This document shows positions 1 through 6,243 of a stretch of DNA of 10,214 nt, piece by piece. The notes beneath the pieces were generated by a model. The model was given only the letters and a program-made list of their open reading frames with translations. It had not been told where the DNA came from and did no database searches. This stretch comes from Alphaproteobacteria bacterium. GTDB lineage: Bacteria; Pseudomonadota; Alphaproteobacteria; UBA8366. Both the position numbers and the translations under genes were made by a program. The DNA lies in the NCBI GenBank assembly GCA_018665505.1, contig JABJCS010000344.1, forward strand, positions 1-10,214, read 5' to 3'. How positions within the stretch are numbered: the stretch's first letter is position 1; every line of letters begins with the position of its first letter.

Positions 1-846
1 ACGCCGTTGCAGGGTCTGTGCGATCCAACCGAAAGCCAAATTTCCCAGCGCATATATGCCAAGCATCGCGAGCATGACCCAAGCGATCTCACTGGGCCCG
101 TAACCAGCCACATCGCGTAGCCACAATGGTGCCCAGAGCGTTTGATAGGCGCTACCGACCCCGACGCAGGTCATGGTGATCGGTGCGAATCGCCATAAAC
201 CTGCGGAACGGAAAACGTGGCCGAATGAGACGAATTGCTCGCCGATACCCGTTTGGCGGTCCGTTTTGGTTGCCGGGACCAGAAGAAATGTCACGGCGAT
301 CAACACGCCGATAGCGGCAGTCAGTCCGAGAAAGGCGTCTCGCCACGCGACTTTTTCCAAAACTTCGGCGAAGGGTACCGTCGCGATCATGCCGCCGATT
401 CCAGTCGCACCGACAAGGATGGATGTTGCCATCGGCAAGCGGCCCGGCAGCCAGAGCGTGGCTGTCTTGATCCCGGCAATCAGGCTCGCTGACATGCCGA
501 TCCCTAGCAGAATGCGGCCCGCGATTAATCCGCCCATGGTATCGGCATGGATGAAAGTCAGCGCGCCGCAAATTGCAGTCGCCAAAAGGGTTATCATGGT
601 CGCCTTCGGCCCGAACCGGTCGAGCGCTACGCCGAGCGGCAGTTGCGCCAATCCGAACGCGATGAAGAAGACGCTGGAGACGAGGCCCAAATCAGCCGCG
701 TCGAGAGAGAACTCCGCGCTTAAGTCCGGCGCTACGATCCCGTTGGCGATCCGGAAGACAAAATCAATCACCGGGTAGCACGCCAGCGGCAACAGGATCA
801 CGATACCTTGCCCGAGTGTCGGCGCCCTCTCGCGGCCCGACATCAT
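1..846 (-). CDS. MFS transporter, C-terminus cut by window edge
   Basis: An integral inner-membrane transporter of the major facilitator superfamily. The reading frame is open for 282 codons from the start to base 1 with no stop, so about a third of the protein lies outside the window. Hydrophobic helices recur through the whole visible part. The loop after the second helix has the MFS motif A pattern G-x3-D-R-x-G (G72, D76, R77, G79), and helix 4 has the typical charged start (GRILLGIG, from residue 110). Two ATG codons stand in tandem at 846 and 843. The Shine-Dalgarno AGGGG (849-853) is 2 bases from the first and 5 from the second, so 843 may be the true start. It follows the metallo-hydrolase gene by 7 bases and is probably cotranscribed with it. 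The substrate cannot be told; an uptake permease of the sugar/organic-anion/nitrate type or a drug exporter are both possible. Confidence 0.88.
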   Translation of the reverse strand, partial: MMSGRERAPTLGQGIVILLPLACYPVIDFVFRIANGIVAPDLSAEFSLDAADLGLVSSVFFIAFGLAQLPLGVALDRFGPKATMITLLATAICGALTFIHADTMGGLIAGRILLGIGMSASLIAGIKTATLWLPGRLPMATSILVGATGIGGMIATVPFAEVLEKVAWRDAFLGLTAAIGVLIAVTFLLVPATKTDRQTGIGEQFVSFGHVFRSAGLWRFAPITMTCVGVGSAYQTLWAPLWLRDVAGYGPSEIAWVMLAMLGIYALGNLAFGWIAQTLQRR

Positions 847-853
847 GACCCCT

Positions 854-1531
854 TTATGCCCTGCCGAGCGCTAGGTCGCAGACATAAGGATTGCTTTGGC
901 GTTCGCTTCCAAAGGTCGAGAGGGGGCCATGTCCCGGAATGAAGGTAACGTCGTCGCCCAAAGGCCAGAGTTGCATAACAATGGATTCGACGAGAGTGTC
1001 GTGATTGCCGCGCGGGAAATCTGACCGGCCGATCGATCCTTGGAAAATCACATCGCCGACGGCGGCGAGCTTCGACGGCTCGTGGAAGAAGATGACGTGT
1101 CCCGGCGTGTGCCCCGGGCAGTGGCGCACGGTCAGTGTTTGCTCACCGATGGTGACGGTGTCATGACCGTCGAGCCAGCGATCGGGTGTGAAGGCGCGGG
1201 CGTTGATGCCGTATTTTTTGCCCGATTCCTCTATCTGATCAATCCAGAACTGATCTTCCGGATGCGGCCCTTCGATGGGAAGGTTGAAGCGTTCCGAGAG
1301 TTCGGCGACGCCGCCGGCATGATCGATATGAGCATGGGTGACGAGGATTTTCTCCAGCGTCACGCCGTTCTGTTCGACCGCGCCCAGGATGTTGTCCAAA
1401 TCGCCGCCGGGATCGATCACCGCCGCCTTGTTAGATTTGGTGCACCACAGGATGGAGCAGTTCTGTTGTAATGGCGTGACCGGGACAACCATGCCCCGCA
1501 AGCCGGTATCGGGATGCTGTTCTTCACTCAT
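854..1531 (-). CDS. MBL-fold metallo-hydrolase, glyoxalase II-like (YcbL type)
   Basis: A soluble hydrolase of the metallo-beta-lactamase superfamily, closest in layout to the short glyoxalase II-like YcbL group, which cleaves S-lactoylglutathione-type thioesters and lacks the C-terminal helical domain of classical glyoxalase II. Numbered from the start used here (225 residues), the metal ligands are THAHIDH (H66, H68, D70, H71), PGHTPGH (H141), GD (D160) and PGHGP (H201), a complete binuclear set. The N-terminal strand VVPVTPLQQNCSILWC matches the family start. An in-frame ATG at 1582 is rejected because it directly follows the T-tract of a terminator. ATG 1531 is used; ATG 1492 (212 residues) fits the usual family length equally well. 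Neither has a good Shine-Dalgarno. It leads a two-gene unit with the MFS transporter. The physiological substrate is inferred from family only. Confidence 0.9.
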   Translation of the reverse strand: MSEEQHPDTGLRGMVVPVTPLQQNCSILWCTKSNKAAVIDPGGDLDNILGAVEQNGVTLEKILVTHAHIDHAGGVAELSERFNLPIEGPHPEDQFWIDQIEESGKKYGINARAFTPDRWLDGHDTVTIGEQTLTVRHCPGHTPGHVIFFHEPSKLAAVGDVIFQGSIGRSDFPRGNHDTLVESIVMQLWPLGDDVTFIPGHGPLSTFGSERQSNPYVCDLALGRA

Positions 1532-1583
1532 GACAAGAAGCGCAATAGCGCAGGAAGTGGTGGAGGCGCAAGTCCTGGACATG

Positions 1584-1612
1584 AAAAAGGGACGACGCCG
1601 AAGCGTCGTCCC
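1584..1612 (-). terminator. Rho-independent terminator of the EF-hand gene
   Basis: On the minus strand a perfect 10-bp GC-rich stem (GGGACGACGC paired with its complement) closes on a TTCG loop, giving the exceptionally stable C(UUCG)G tetraloop in RNA, and is followed by five T. It lies 24 bases after the stop codon of the EF-hand gene, which reads into it. It also separates that gene from the downstream metallo-hydrolase gene, which must therefore have its own promoter or depend on read-through. Confidence 0.93.
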
Positions 1613-1635
1613 GGTCGTAGTAGTATTCAGTTTGT

Positions 1636-2166
1636 CTAGCGTTTGCCTTTATCATCATCGTCGTCGTCGTCATCGTCACTGTGACGTGACCAGTGACGAT
1701 AGCGGCGATCCTCCATCGACAGCGCGCCGTCGCCGTTGCGGTCGAAGCGGCGAACCATGCCGGCCAAGCGCTCGTCGATCTCGGCTTTGGAGATTTTTGC
1801 GTCGCCGTCGGTGTCGAGGAACTGAAAGCCGCGAATTTTGAGAGGTTGCGTCAGTTCCGTCCACAGACCGGCGAATTCCGAAAGCGACAGGTTCCCGTCG
1901 CCGTCGGTATCGTACTTGGCCCGCCGGGCCGCATGGGCGGCATCGATTTCCGCTTGGGTTAGCTTCTCGTCCCCATCCGTATCGACAATGCCATAGAGGT
2001 GGCGGCGCATATCATGAAAGCCGAGCTTCATCGGCATGGATTTGTGATGTCCCATCTTATAGCCATGATGGGAGGAGCGGTCGGCGTGACTCACACCGAC
2101 AATGGCGCCGACGCCGACGAAAGCGGCAATGCCGGTACCGATCAGTATTTTTGTTGCTTTCTTCAT
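1636..2166 (-). CDS. Secreted four-EF-hand Ca2+-binding protein with poly-Asp tail
   Basis: A 176-residue exported calcium-binding protein. Residues 1-28 form a signal peptide (MKK, hydrophobic core to about 25, likely cleavage after SHA), with no lipobox Cys. A His/Met/Lys-rich stretch (33-47) follows. Four EF-hand loops are visible: D62-E73, D86-E97, D118-E129 and D142-D153. The first three keep the DTDGD start and the Glu at position 12. The fourth begins DRNGD and has Asp at position 12, a change that generally alters cation preference. The protein ends in nine consecutive Asp (164-172) and KGKR. It diverges from a response regulator/histidine kinase pair, and the kinase has a very similar Asp tract, so a role as cation buffer, sensor partner or regulated output of that system is inferred. 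No catalytic domain is seen. A strong terminator follows. The start has only a weak Shine-Dalgarno (ACGGA about 10 bases upstream). Confidence 0.92.
   Translation of the reverse strand: MKKATKILIGTGIAAFVGVGAIVGVSHADRSSHHGYKMGHHKSMPMKLGFHDMRRHLYGIVDTDGDEKLTQAEIDAAHAARRAKYDTDGDGNLSLSEFAGLWTELTQPLKIRGFQFLDTDGDAKISKAEIDERLAGMVRRFDRNGDGALSMEDRRYRHWSRHSDDDDDDDDDKGKR
1651..1677 (-). repeat. GAY codon tract encoding nine Asp (EF-hand protein tail)
   Basis: Nine consecutive GAT/GAC codons in the minus-strand gene. Mixed use of both codons makes it an imperfect trinucleotide repeat. Any slippage would add or remove whole Asp residues without breaking the frame. Confidence 0.9.
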
Positions 2167-2179
2167 TGCATATATCCGT

Positions 2180-2190
2180 CAAATTGTTTC
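2180..2190 (-). promoter_or_regulatory. Candidate operator half: GAAACAATTTG upstream of EF-hand gene
   Basis: On the minus strand this 11-mer ends 13 bases before the EF-hand start codon. It differs at one position from GATACAATTTG at 2277-2287 on the plus strand, so each divergent gene has a similarly oriented copy upstream. It could be a shared regulator site. It could also be chance, since the plus-strand copy overlaps a promoter-like element. Confidence 0.3.
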
Positions 2191-2275
2191 GATGACGGGA
2201 AGATAGGGGCGCCGAGCGGCAAATGTGTGTCGGGCTATATGCGGATTGGTCGCAAAGTGTGGCTCTCCGTCGGGC

Positions 2276-2284
2276 TGATACAAT
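2276..2284 (+). promoter_or_regulatory. Candidate extended -10 promoter of the response regulator operon
   Basis: TGATACAAT is an extended -10 element (TG-n-TACAAT, five of six bases of TATAAT). It would place the transcription start near 2291 and leave a leader of about 45 bases. No convincing -35 stands 16-18 bases upstream, which is typical of extended -10 or activator-dependent promoters. Confidence 0.4.
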
Positions 2285-2308
2285 TTGTTACAAAGTTTTT
2301 GTCCAAAG
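2284..2308 (+). promoter_or_regulatory. Tandem TTTGT-N1-2-CAAAG repeats before the response regulator
   Basis: Two units, TTTGTTACAAAG (2284-2295) and TTTGTCCAAAG (2298-2308), lie in direct repeat with a 14-base period. Each is itself a near-palindrome. OmpR-family regulators usually bind as dimers to direct repeats spaced about one helical turn or slightly more. This is therefore a candidate autoregulatory site, located at or just downstream of the proposed -10. Confidence 0.4.
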
Positions 2309-2335
2309 AGGTCGGGAGTGCGGTAGCACATCATA

Positions 2336-3055
2336 ATGGAAACTTCACCGCATATATTGGTCGTTGATGATCACGAAGATATACGCACGCTGTTGTCGCG
2401 ATACCTCGTGAAGAACGGGATGCGCGTGACGTCTGCGGCGGACGCGGCGGATGCCCGCCGGTCTCTCGCAGCATCGGCGGTCGACCTGGTCGTGTTAGAT
2501 GTCATGATGCCGGGTGAAGATGGGCTGTCGCTTTGCCGCCACTTGCGCGAGACGACGCAAATTCCCGTCATTCTGCTGACTGCGATGGGAGAAGAGACCG
2601 ATCGGATTGTCGGCCTTGAGGTCGGCGCCGACGACTACGTCTCCAAACCGTTCAATCCCCGCGAGCTCTTCGCCCGTATCAAAGCAGTCTTACGCCGTTC
2701 GCAAAGTCTCCCGCCGCAGCGCGAGAGTATTGTGGCAGACCGGGTTCGTTTCACCGGATGGACTTTTGATCGGGAACGCCGCGAGCTGATCGATGAGGAT
2801 GATGTCGTCATCTCACTCTCAAGCGGTGAATTTCGGCTTCTTTCCGTCTTCGTGGAACGCCCCGGTATTGTGCTCAGCCGTGACCAATTGCTCGATCTGA
2901 CCCGAGGTCGCGACGCATTGCCGTTCGACCGGAGCATCGACAATCAAGTCAGTCGTTTGCGCCGGAAGCTGGAGCATGATCCGACTAAGCCGGAGATCCT
3001 CAAAACTGTTTGGGGTGAGGGATACAGCTTCACGGCAAAGGTGGAGACGTTATGA
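2336..3055 (+). CDS. OmpR/PhoB-type response regulator
   Basis: A 239-residue DNA-binding response regulator, the output partner of the histidine kinase that overlaps its end. The receiver domain (about 7-120) has the acidic pair D11/D12, phosphoacceptor D55 in VVLDVMMPG, T82 and K104 in VSKPF, all conserved. The winged-helix effector domain (about 135-235) shows the family features LSSGEFRLL, the basic recognition helix ending in NQVSRLRRKLE, and the wing KTVWGEGYSF. The ATG at 2336 is the only possible start, because an in-frame TAG sits at 2324-2326. The Shine-Dalgarno is poor (GGGAG, 17 bases away), hinting at weak basal translation. The upstream region, shared with the divergent EF-hand gene, carries direct repeats that may be its own binding site. 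Target genes are unknown; the EF-hand gene is the obvious first candidate. Confidence 0.96.
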   Translation: METSPHILVVDDHEDIRTLLSRYLVKNGMRVTSAADAADARRSLAASAVDLVVLDVMMPGEDGLSLCRHLRETTQIPVILLTAMGEETDRIVGLEVGADDYVSKPFNPRELFARIKAVLRRSQSLPPQRESIVADRVRFTGWTFDRERRELIDEDDVVISLSSGEFRLLSVFVERPGIVLSRDQLLDLTRGRDALPFDRSIDNQVSRLRRKLEHDPTKPEILKTVWGEGYSFTAKVETL

Positions 3056-4452
3056 GGTTTCTGCCAAAAAGCTTATCCGGGCAATTGGTACTCATCCTAC
3101 TTCTCACTCTGCTCGCTGCGCAGGGAATCTCCTTGATCCTGTTCGCGGGGGAGCGGCGGGAGGCGATCCGGGATATTTATCGCCAGAACGTTGTCGCCCG
3201 GACCGTTAGCCTTGTGAGTCTTTTGGAAGATACGCCGACGGAGCTGCAAAGCAGGGTTGTCGCGGCAGCGAGTTCAGGGCTGCTGCGCTTCGAGCTACTA
3301 TCTTCGGCACCATCGGTTCAAGCGGAAAATACAGGAGAGAGAGGACAGTTTCTGAAAGCAACATTGGCGGCCGCATTGGATATTCCAAAAGAAAATGTCG
3401 TCGTTGCAAAACGAAACCCGGAGATTTGGCATCGCCGCCACCACCGCGATGATGACGACGATGACGATGACGACGATCATCATCGGCAGAAGCGGCATCA
3501 TTGGTACGCTAAATGGGTAACGCTTAGTGTTGGATTGCCGGATGGGAAATGGTTGAGCGTAACTGCGGGGCCGCCGCCGGGTGCGCCGCGGTGGGGTAAA
3601 TGGTTCTTGGTAAGTTTGATCCTATCCGGTTTGGCGATTGCGGGTGTCGCGGTCTTGGCGGGGCGCCGGGTTGCGAAGCCGATGCGGGAATTGGCGGATG
3701 CCGCCGGTCGTCTCGGTCGGGGCGAGCCGGTCGGCGATGTTGCGGAAGCCGGTCCACGCGAGACCCGCGAGACGATCCGCGCCTTCAACCTAATGCACGA
3801 CCGATTGGAACGATATCTACGTGATCGTATGGCAATGCTGGCGGCGATTTCTCACGATTTGAAGACGCCGATCACCAGCCTGCGTCTGCGCGCTGAATTT
3901 ATTGAAGATGAGGAGATGCGCTCGAAAATACTCGCCACGTTGGATGAGATGCAGGCGATGACGGAATCGACTCTCGATTTCATTCGCGAAGACGCGGCGC
4001 GGGATCCGGGACGGGTGACGGATGTCGCCGCTTTGGCCGAAAGCATCGTCGCTGATTTTGCCGATACGGGCCGACCCGCCGTGTTTACCGGCGAGATGGG
4101 GGCCATGGTGGTGTGCCGGTCGACCTCAATTCGCCGCGCCCTATCCAATCTGATTGAGAACGCCATCGCGTATGGTGAGAGTGCCCGGGTTTCGGTGGAA
4201 AAAATGAACACGGACGTGAGAATTGTCGTTGACGATGATGGACCGGGAATCGAGCAAGGCGATCTAGAGCGAGTCTTCGATCCGTTCACCCGACTAGAAG
4301 CGTCTCGCAATCGAGCCACCGGGGGCGTCGGTCTTGGTCTCGGTCTCGCCATAGCCCGCACCATCGCGCGCGCCCACGGCGGTGACGTGATGTTGGAGAA
4401 TAGGGGCGGTGGTGGGTTGCGTGCCGTCCTCTCATTGCCCGTGGAGGGTTAG
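3052..4452 (+). CDS. Sensor histidine kinase with poly-Asp/His extracytoplasmic loop
   Basis: A 466-residue inner-membrane histidine kinase whose ATGA start overlaps the response regulator stop, so the two are translationally coupled. Order of parts: transmembrane helix 1 (about 11-32), extracytoplasmic sensor region (33-183), transmembrane helix 2 (about 184-204), HAMP (about 205-258), dimerisation/phosphoacceptor helix with ISHDLKTP (H268), and a HATPase domain with N-box NLIENAI (N370), G1 DDDGPGI (394-400) and G2 GVGLGLGLAI (425-434). All catalytic motifs are intact. The unusual part is residues 127-150: HRRHHR, ten Asp (133-142), then HHRQKRHH. Acidic patches in the PhoQ sensor domain bind Mg2+/Ca2+, so cation sensing is a natural inference here, though the flanking His would also suit transition metals. 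The remaining sensor region matches no domain I recognise. It ends 4 bases from the convergent hydrolase gene with no visible terminator. Confidence 0.96.
   Translation: MRFLPKSLSGQLVLILLLTLLAAQGISLILFAGERREAIRDIYRQNVVARTVSLVSLLEDTPTELQSRVVAAASSGLLRFELLSSAPSVQAENTGERGQFLKATLAAALDIPKENVVVAKRNPEIWHRRHHRDDDDDDDDDDHHRQKRHHWYAKWVTLSVGLPDGKWLSVTAGPPPGAPRWGKWFLVSLILSGLAIAGVAVLAGRRVAKPMRELADAAGRLGRGEPVGDVAEAGPRETRETIRAFNLMHDRLERYLRDRMAMLAAISHDLKTPITSLRLRAEFIEDEEMRSKILATLDEMQAMTESTLDFIREDAARDPGRVTDVAALAESIVADFADTGRPAVFTGEMGAMVVCRSTSIRRALSNLIENAIAYGESARVSVEKMNTDVRIVVDDDGPGIEQGDLERVFDPFTRLEASRNRATGGVGLGLGLAIARTIARAHGGDVMLENRGGGGLRAVLSLPVEG
3448..3477 (+). repeat. GAY codon tract encoding ten Asp (kinase sensor loop)
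   Basis: Ten consecutive GAT/GAC codons. The flanks are CAC/CAT and CGC/CGG codons, so the low-complexity stretch extends further in protein (127-150). It resembles, in DNA and protein, the tract in the divergent EF-hand gene 1.8 kb away. Confidence 0.9.
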
Positions 4453-4456
4453 GTGC

Positions 4457-5212
4457 CTATTGTCGCGATCCCAAACGCCGCTCGAACAAATCCGTCATGA
4501 TCCGCCAGTGTTTCTCGTCCGCTTTGGGGGCGTAACAATAGCGTTTCGGAAAGCAAAATCCGTGTTCAGTGTCTGGGTAAACTTCCAGTTTGTAGTTCAC
4601 CCCAAGTGCATCGAAATGCGCCGTCAGCCTGTCGTTCATTTCCATCGGCACGTAAGCGTCGTTCTCGGCGACGCCAAGATAGAGTTCGCCGGTGATCCGG
4701 TCGGCTTTCAGATGTGGGGAATCCGGCGCGTCACCGTGCAGCCGGCCGCCATACATCGAGACCATGGCGTCGATACGCTCGGGGAATTCGGTGGCGGCGA
4801 TGAGCGCCAAGCGCCCGCCCATGCAATAGCCGGTCACGCCGATTTTGCCACCCGCGGACCTTTCGTCATTGTCGACGAAGGTGATCATCGCGGCGGTGTC
4901 GATACGGCTGCGCGCGTTGGTGTATCCGTTGTTTAGCACGTTCATGAAGGCCTTTACCGGCTCGTAGTCTTCGTCGAACAAGCGGTTGGAATCGACGTCC
5001 AAGACACGGACCATGCGATAGTACAGGTTTGGTAGTAGGACGATATAACCGTGCCCTGCCAACCTCCGCGCCATGTCCCGCAATTCATCCCGGATGCCGG
5101 AAGCTGGCATATACATGAACACGGCAGGGAAGGGACCATCGCCATCCGGATGTGCTACGAAAGTATTCATCGCACCGTCGTCGGTCGGGATATCTATTTC
5201 GAAATCGATCAT
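4457..5212 (-). CDS. Dienelactone hydrolase family protein (alpha/beta hydrolase)
   Basis: A 251-residue cytoplasmic alpha/beta-hydrolase of the dienelactone hydrolase family. The Cys-Asp-His triad is complete: nucleophile C130 in GYCMGG, D185 in AENDAYVP, and H217 in TEHGF. The segment that in canonical dienelactone hydrolases carries the Glu touching the nucleophile (QEIFG, E36 in ClcD) reads MPASG here. It therefore probably belongs to a divergent subgroup and should not be called a chloroaromatic-pathway enzyme on family alone. The start overlaps the stop of the upstream dioxygenase by 4 bases (ATGA), with only a distant GGAG about 12 bases before it, so translation is likely coupled. A role in hydrolysing a lactone or ester made from the dioxygenase product is inference. 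Confidence 0.92.
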   Translation of the reverse strand: MIDFEIDIPTDDGAMNTFVAHPDGDGPFPAVFMYMPASGIRDELRDMARRLAGHGYIVLLPNLYYRMVRVLDVDSNRLFDEDYEPVKAFMNVLNNGYTNARSRIDTAAMITFVDNDERSAGGKIGVTGYCMGGRLALIAATEFPERIDAMVSMYGGRLHGDAPDSPHLKADRITGELYLGVAENDAYVPMEMNDRLTAHFDALGVNYKLEVYPDTEHGFCFPKRYCYAPKADEKHWRIMTDLFERRLGSRQ

Positions 5213-6153
5213 GTGGCGGCGTTCTCCATCGCGGGTTCGGGCACGGCGAAATAGGCTGGATCCATATAGACGGTCGTGCGTTTAGCGAGCCGGGGAATGC
5301 GCCCATTGAAGGCCTCACGCTGGTGCAGAAGGCGGGTATTGTCCCAAAGCAGAACGTCGCCGTTTCGCCAATCGTGGCTATAGATATTCTCCGGTCGTAG
5401 CGCGTGGTCCATCAGCGCGTCGAATAGTTCACGTCCATCCTTAATCGATAAGTTTTCGATGGCGGTTGTGTGATTGGGGGAGAGATATAGCGACCGCTCA
5501 CCTGTCGCGGCATTTTCCAGCACCATATCGTGCACGACCTCAGGGGTGCGCCGGTCGATGGCTTCGGTCTCTTCGGCGGAAGCAGTCTCGCGCCGGAAGT
5601 TCTTGTCGACGTTTTGCCGCATGAAACTCGAGAGAGGAGCTTCCGTGCCGTATTTGCACCGCGCGCGCTTGCCGTCGACGGCCCGGCGTAGTTCGTCAGG
5701 TAAGGTGCGATAGGCGTGTGCCATATTGCAGAAAGACGTCTTCGCAGTTCCTTTAGGCATTTCGACGCCATAGAAGATAGATCCGCTTGCGGGATTCGCT
5801 CTGAAAATCAGGTCGGTGTGCCAGACGACCTCGTCATTGCTGAGCCCACCGACTTTGCTGCCGTCGTCAAAGTGAAGATTGGAGACAAAGAAGAGTTCGG
5901 GGTTTCTGTCATCGGCGGCGGGATCATCCGTGTTGATGTCCTTGATCGTATCGAGATCGAGGGAGCCGAACCTTTTGCTGAACGCGAGCAAGTCTTCCTC
6001 GGTGAGGCTTTGTCGGCGGAAGAGCAATACCGGGTCCCGCTGCCAAGCTTGGCGGACGAGGCTGAAGGTTTCCTCGTCGAGCCCCGCGAGGTCGATATTT
6101 AAAACCTCCGTGCCGAGATTTTTCTGCAAGGGGCGGGTCTCTAAACGTGGCAT
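5209..6153 (-). CDS. TauD/TfdA family Fe(II)/2-oxoglutarate dioxygenase
   Basis: A 314-residue non-haem iron, 2-oxoglutarate-dependent dioxygenase. The family hydroxylates substrates such as taurine, 2,4-D or alkyl sulfates, coupled to decarboxylation of 2-oxoglutarate to succinate. The iron-binding facial triad is complete: H112-x-D114 (WHTD) and H277 (TRLLHQR). R292, 15 residues after the distal His, is placed to bind the 2-oxoglutarate carboxylate as in TauD. The N-terminus (LGTEVLNIDLAGLD) is typical. Start codon 6153 is supported by GGAGA at 6159-6163, with a 5-base spacer. It is the first gene of a two-gene unit with the hydrolase and diverges from the pentapeptide gene across 90 bases. 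The substrate cannot be assigned from sequence; no sulfonate transporter lies nearby to suggest taurine. Confidence 0.94.
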   Translation of the reverse strand: MPRLETRPLQKNLGTEVLNIDLAGLDEETFSLVRQAWQRDPVLLFRRQSLTEEDLLAFSKRFGSLDLDTIKDINTDDPAADDRNPELFFVSNLHFDDGSKVGGLSNDEVVWHTDLIFRANPASGSIFYGVEMPKGTAKTSFCNMAHAYRTLPDELRRAVDGKRARCKYGTEAPLSSFMRQNVDKNFRRETASAEETEAIDRRTPEVVHDMVLENAATGERSLYLSPNHTTAIENLSIKDGRELFDALMDHALRPENIYSHDWRNGDVLLWDNTRLLHQREAFNGRIPRLAKRTTVYMDPAYFAVPEPAMENAAT

Positions 6154-6192
6154 ACTTGTCTCCGATGAGAATTGAAAACCGGCTCAGTAGTC

Positions 6193-6220
6193 TTGATTCC
6201 ACGCGCGAACCGTCGATAGT
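6193..6220 (+). promoter_or_regulatory. Weak sigma-70-like promoter candidate for the pentapeptide gene
   Basis: TTGATT (6193-6198), a 16-base spacer, and GATAGT (6215-6220) precede the pentapeptide gene in the 90-base divergent gap. The match is modest, and nothing else in the gap looks more convincing. Confidence 0.25.
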
Positions 6221-6243
6221 GGATTATAACCAAGGAGAGTGCC

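Noticed and set aside
173..778. A 201-codon open frame on the plus strand across the MFS transporter
   Set aside because: It lies opposite a convincing membrane protein. Its product is rich in Arg/Pro/Ser, has no domain pattern and no ribosome site; it is an antisense shadow of GC-rich codon use.
1338..1841. A 167-codon plus-strand frame across the terminator region
   Set aside because: It overlaps antisense parts of two well-supported genes, translates the hairpin and the Asp-codon tract into low-complexity sequence, and has no recognisable motif.
3852..4364. A 170-codon minus-strand frame opposite the kinase catalytic domains
   Set aside because: The kinase motifs on the plus strand are complete. 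The antisense product is Ser/Arg-rich low complexity.
4440..4470. A terminator between the converging kinase and hydrolase genes
   Set aside because: Only 4 bases separate the stops, and no GC-rich hairpin with a T-tract is visible on either strand.
5209..6153. Taurine dioxygenase (tauD) assignment
   Set aside because: Only general family motifs are present and no taurine transporter is near, so the specific name is not supported.
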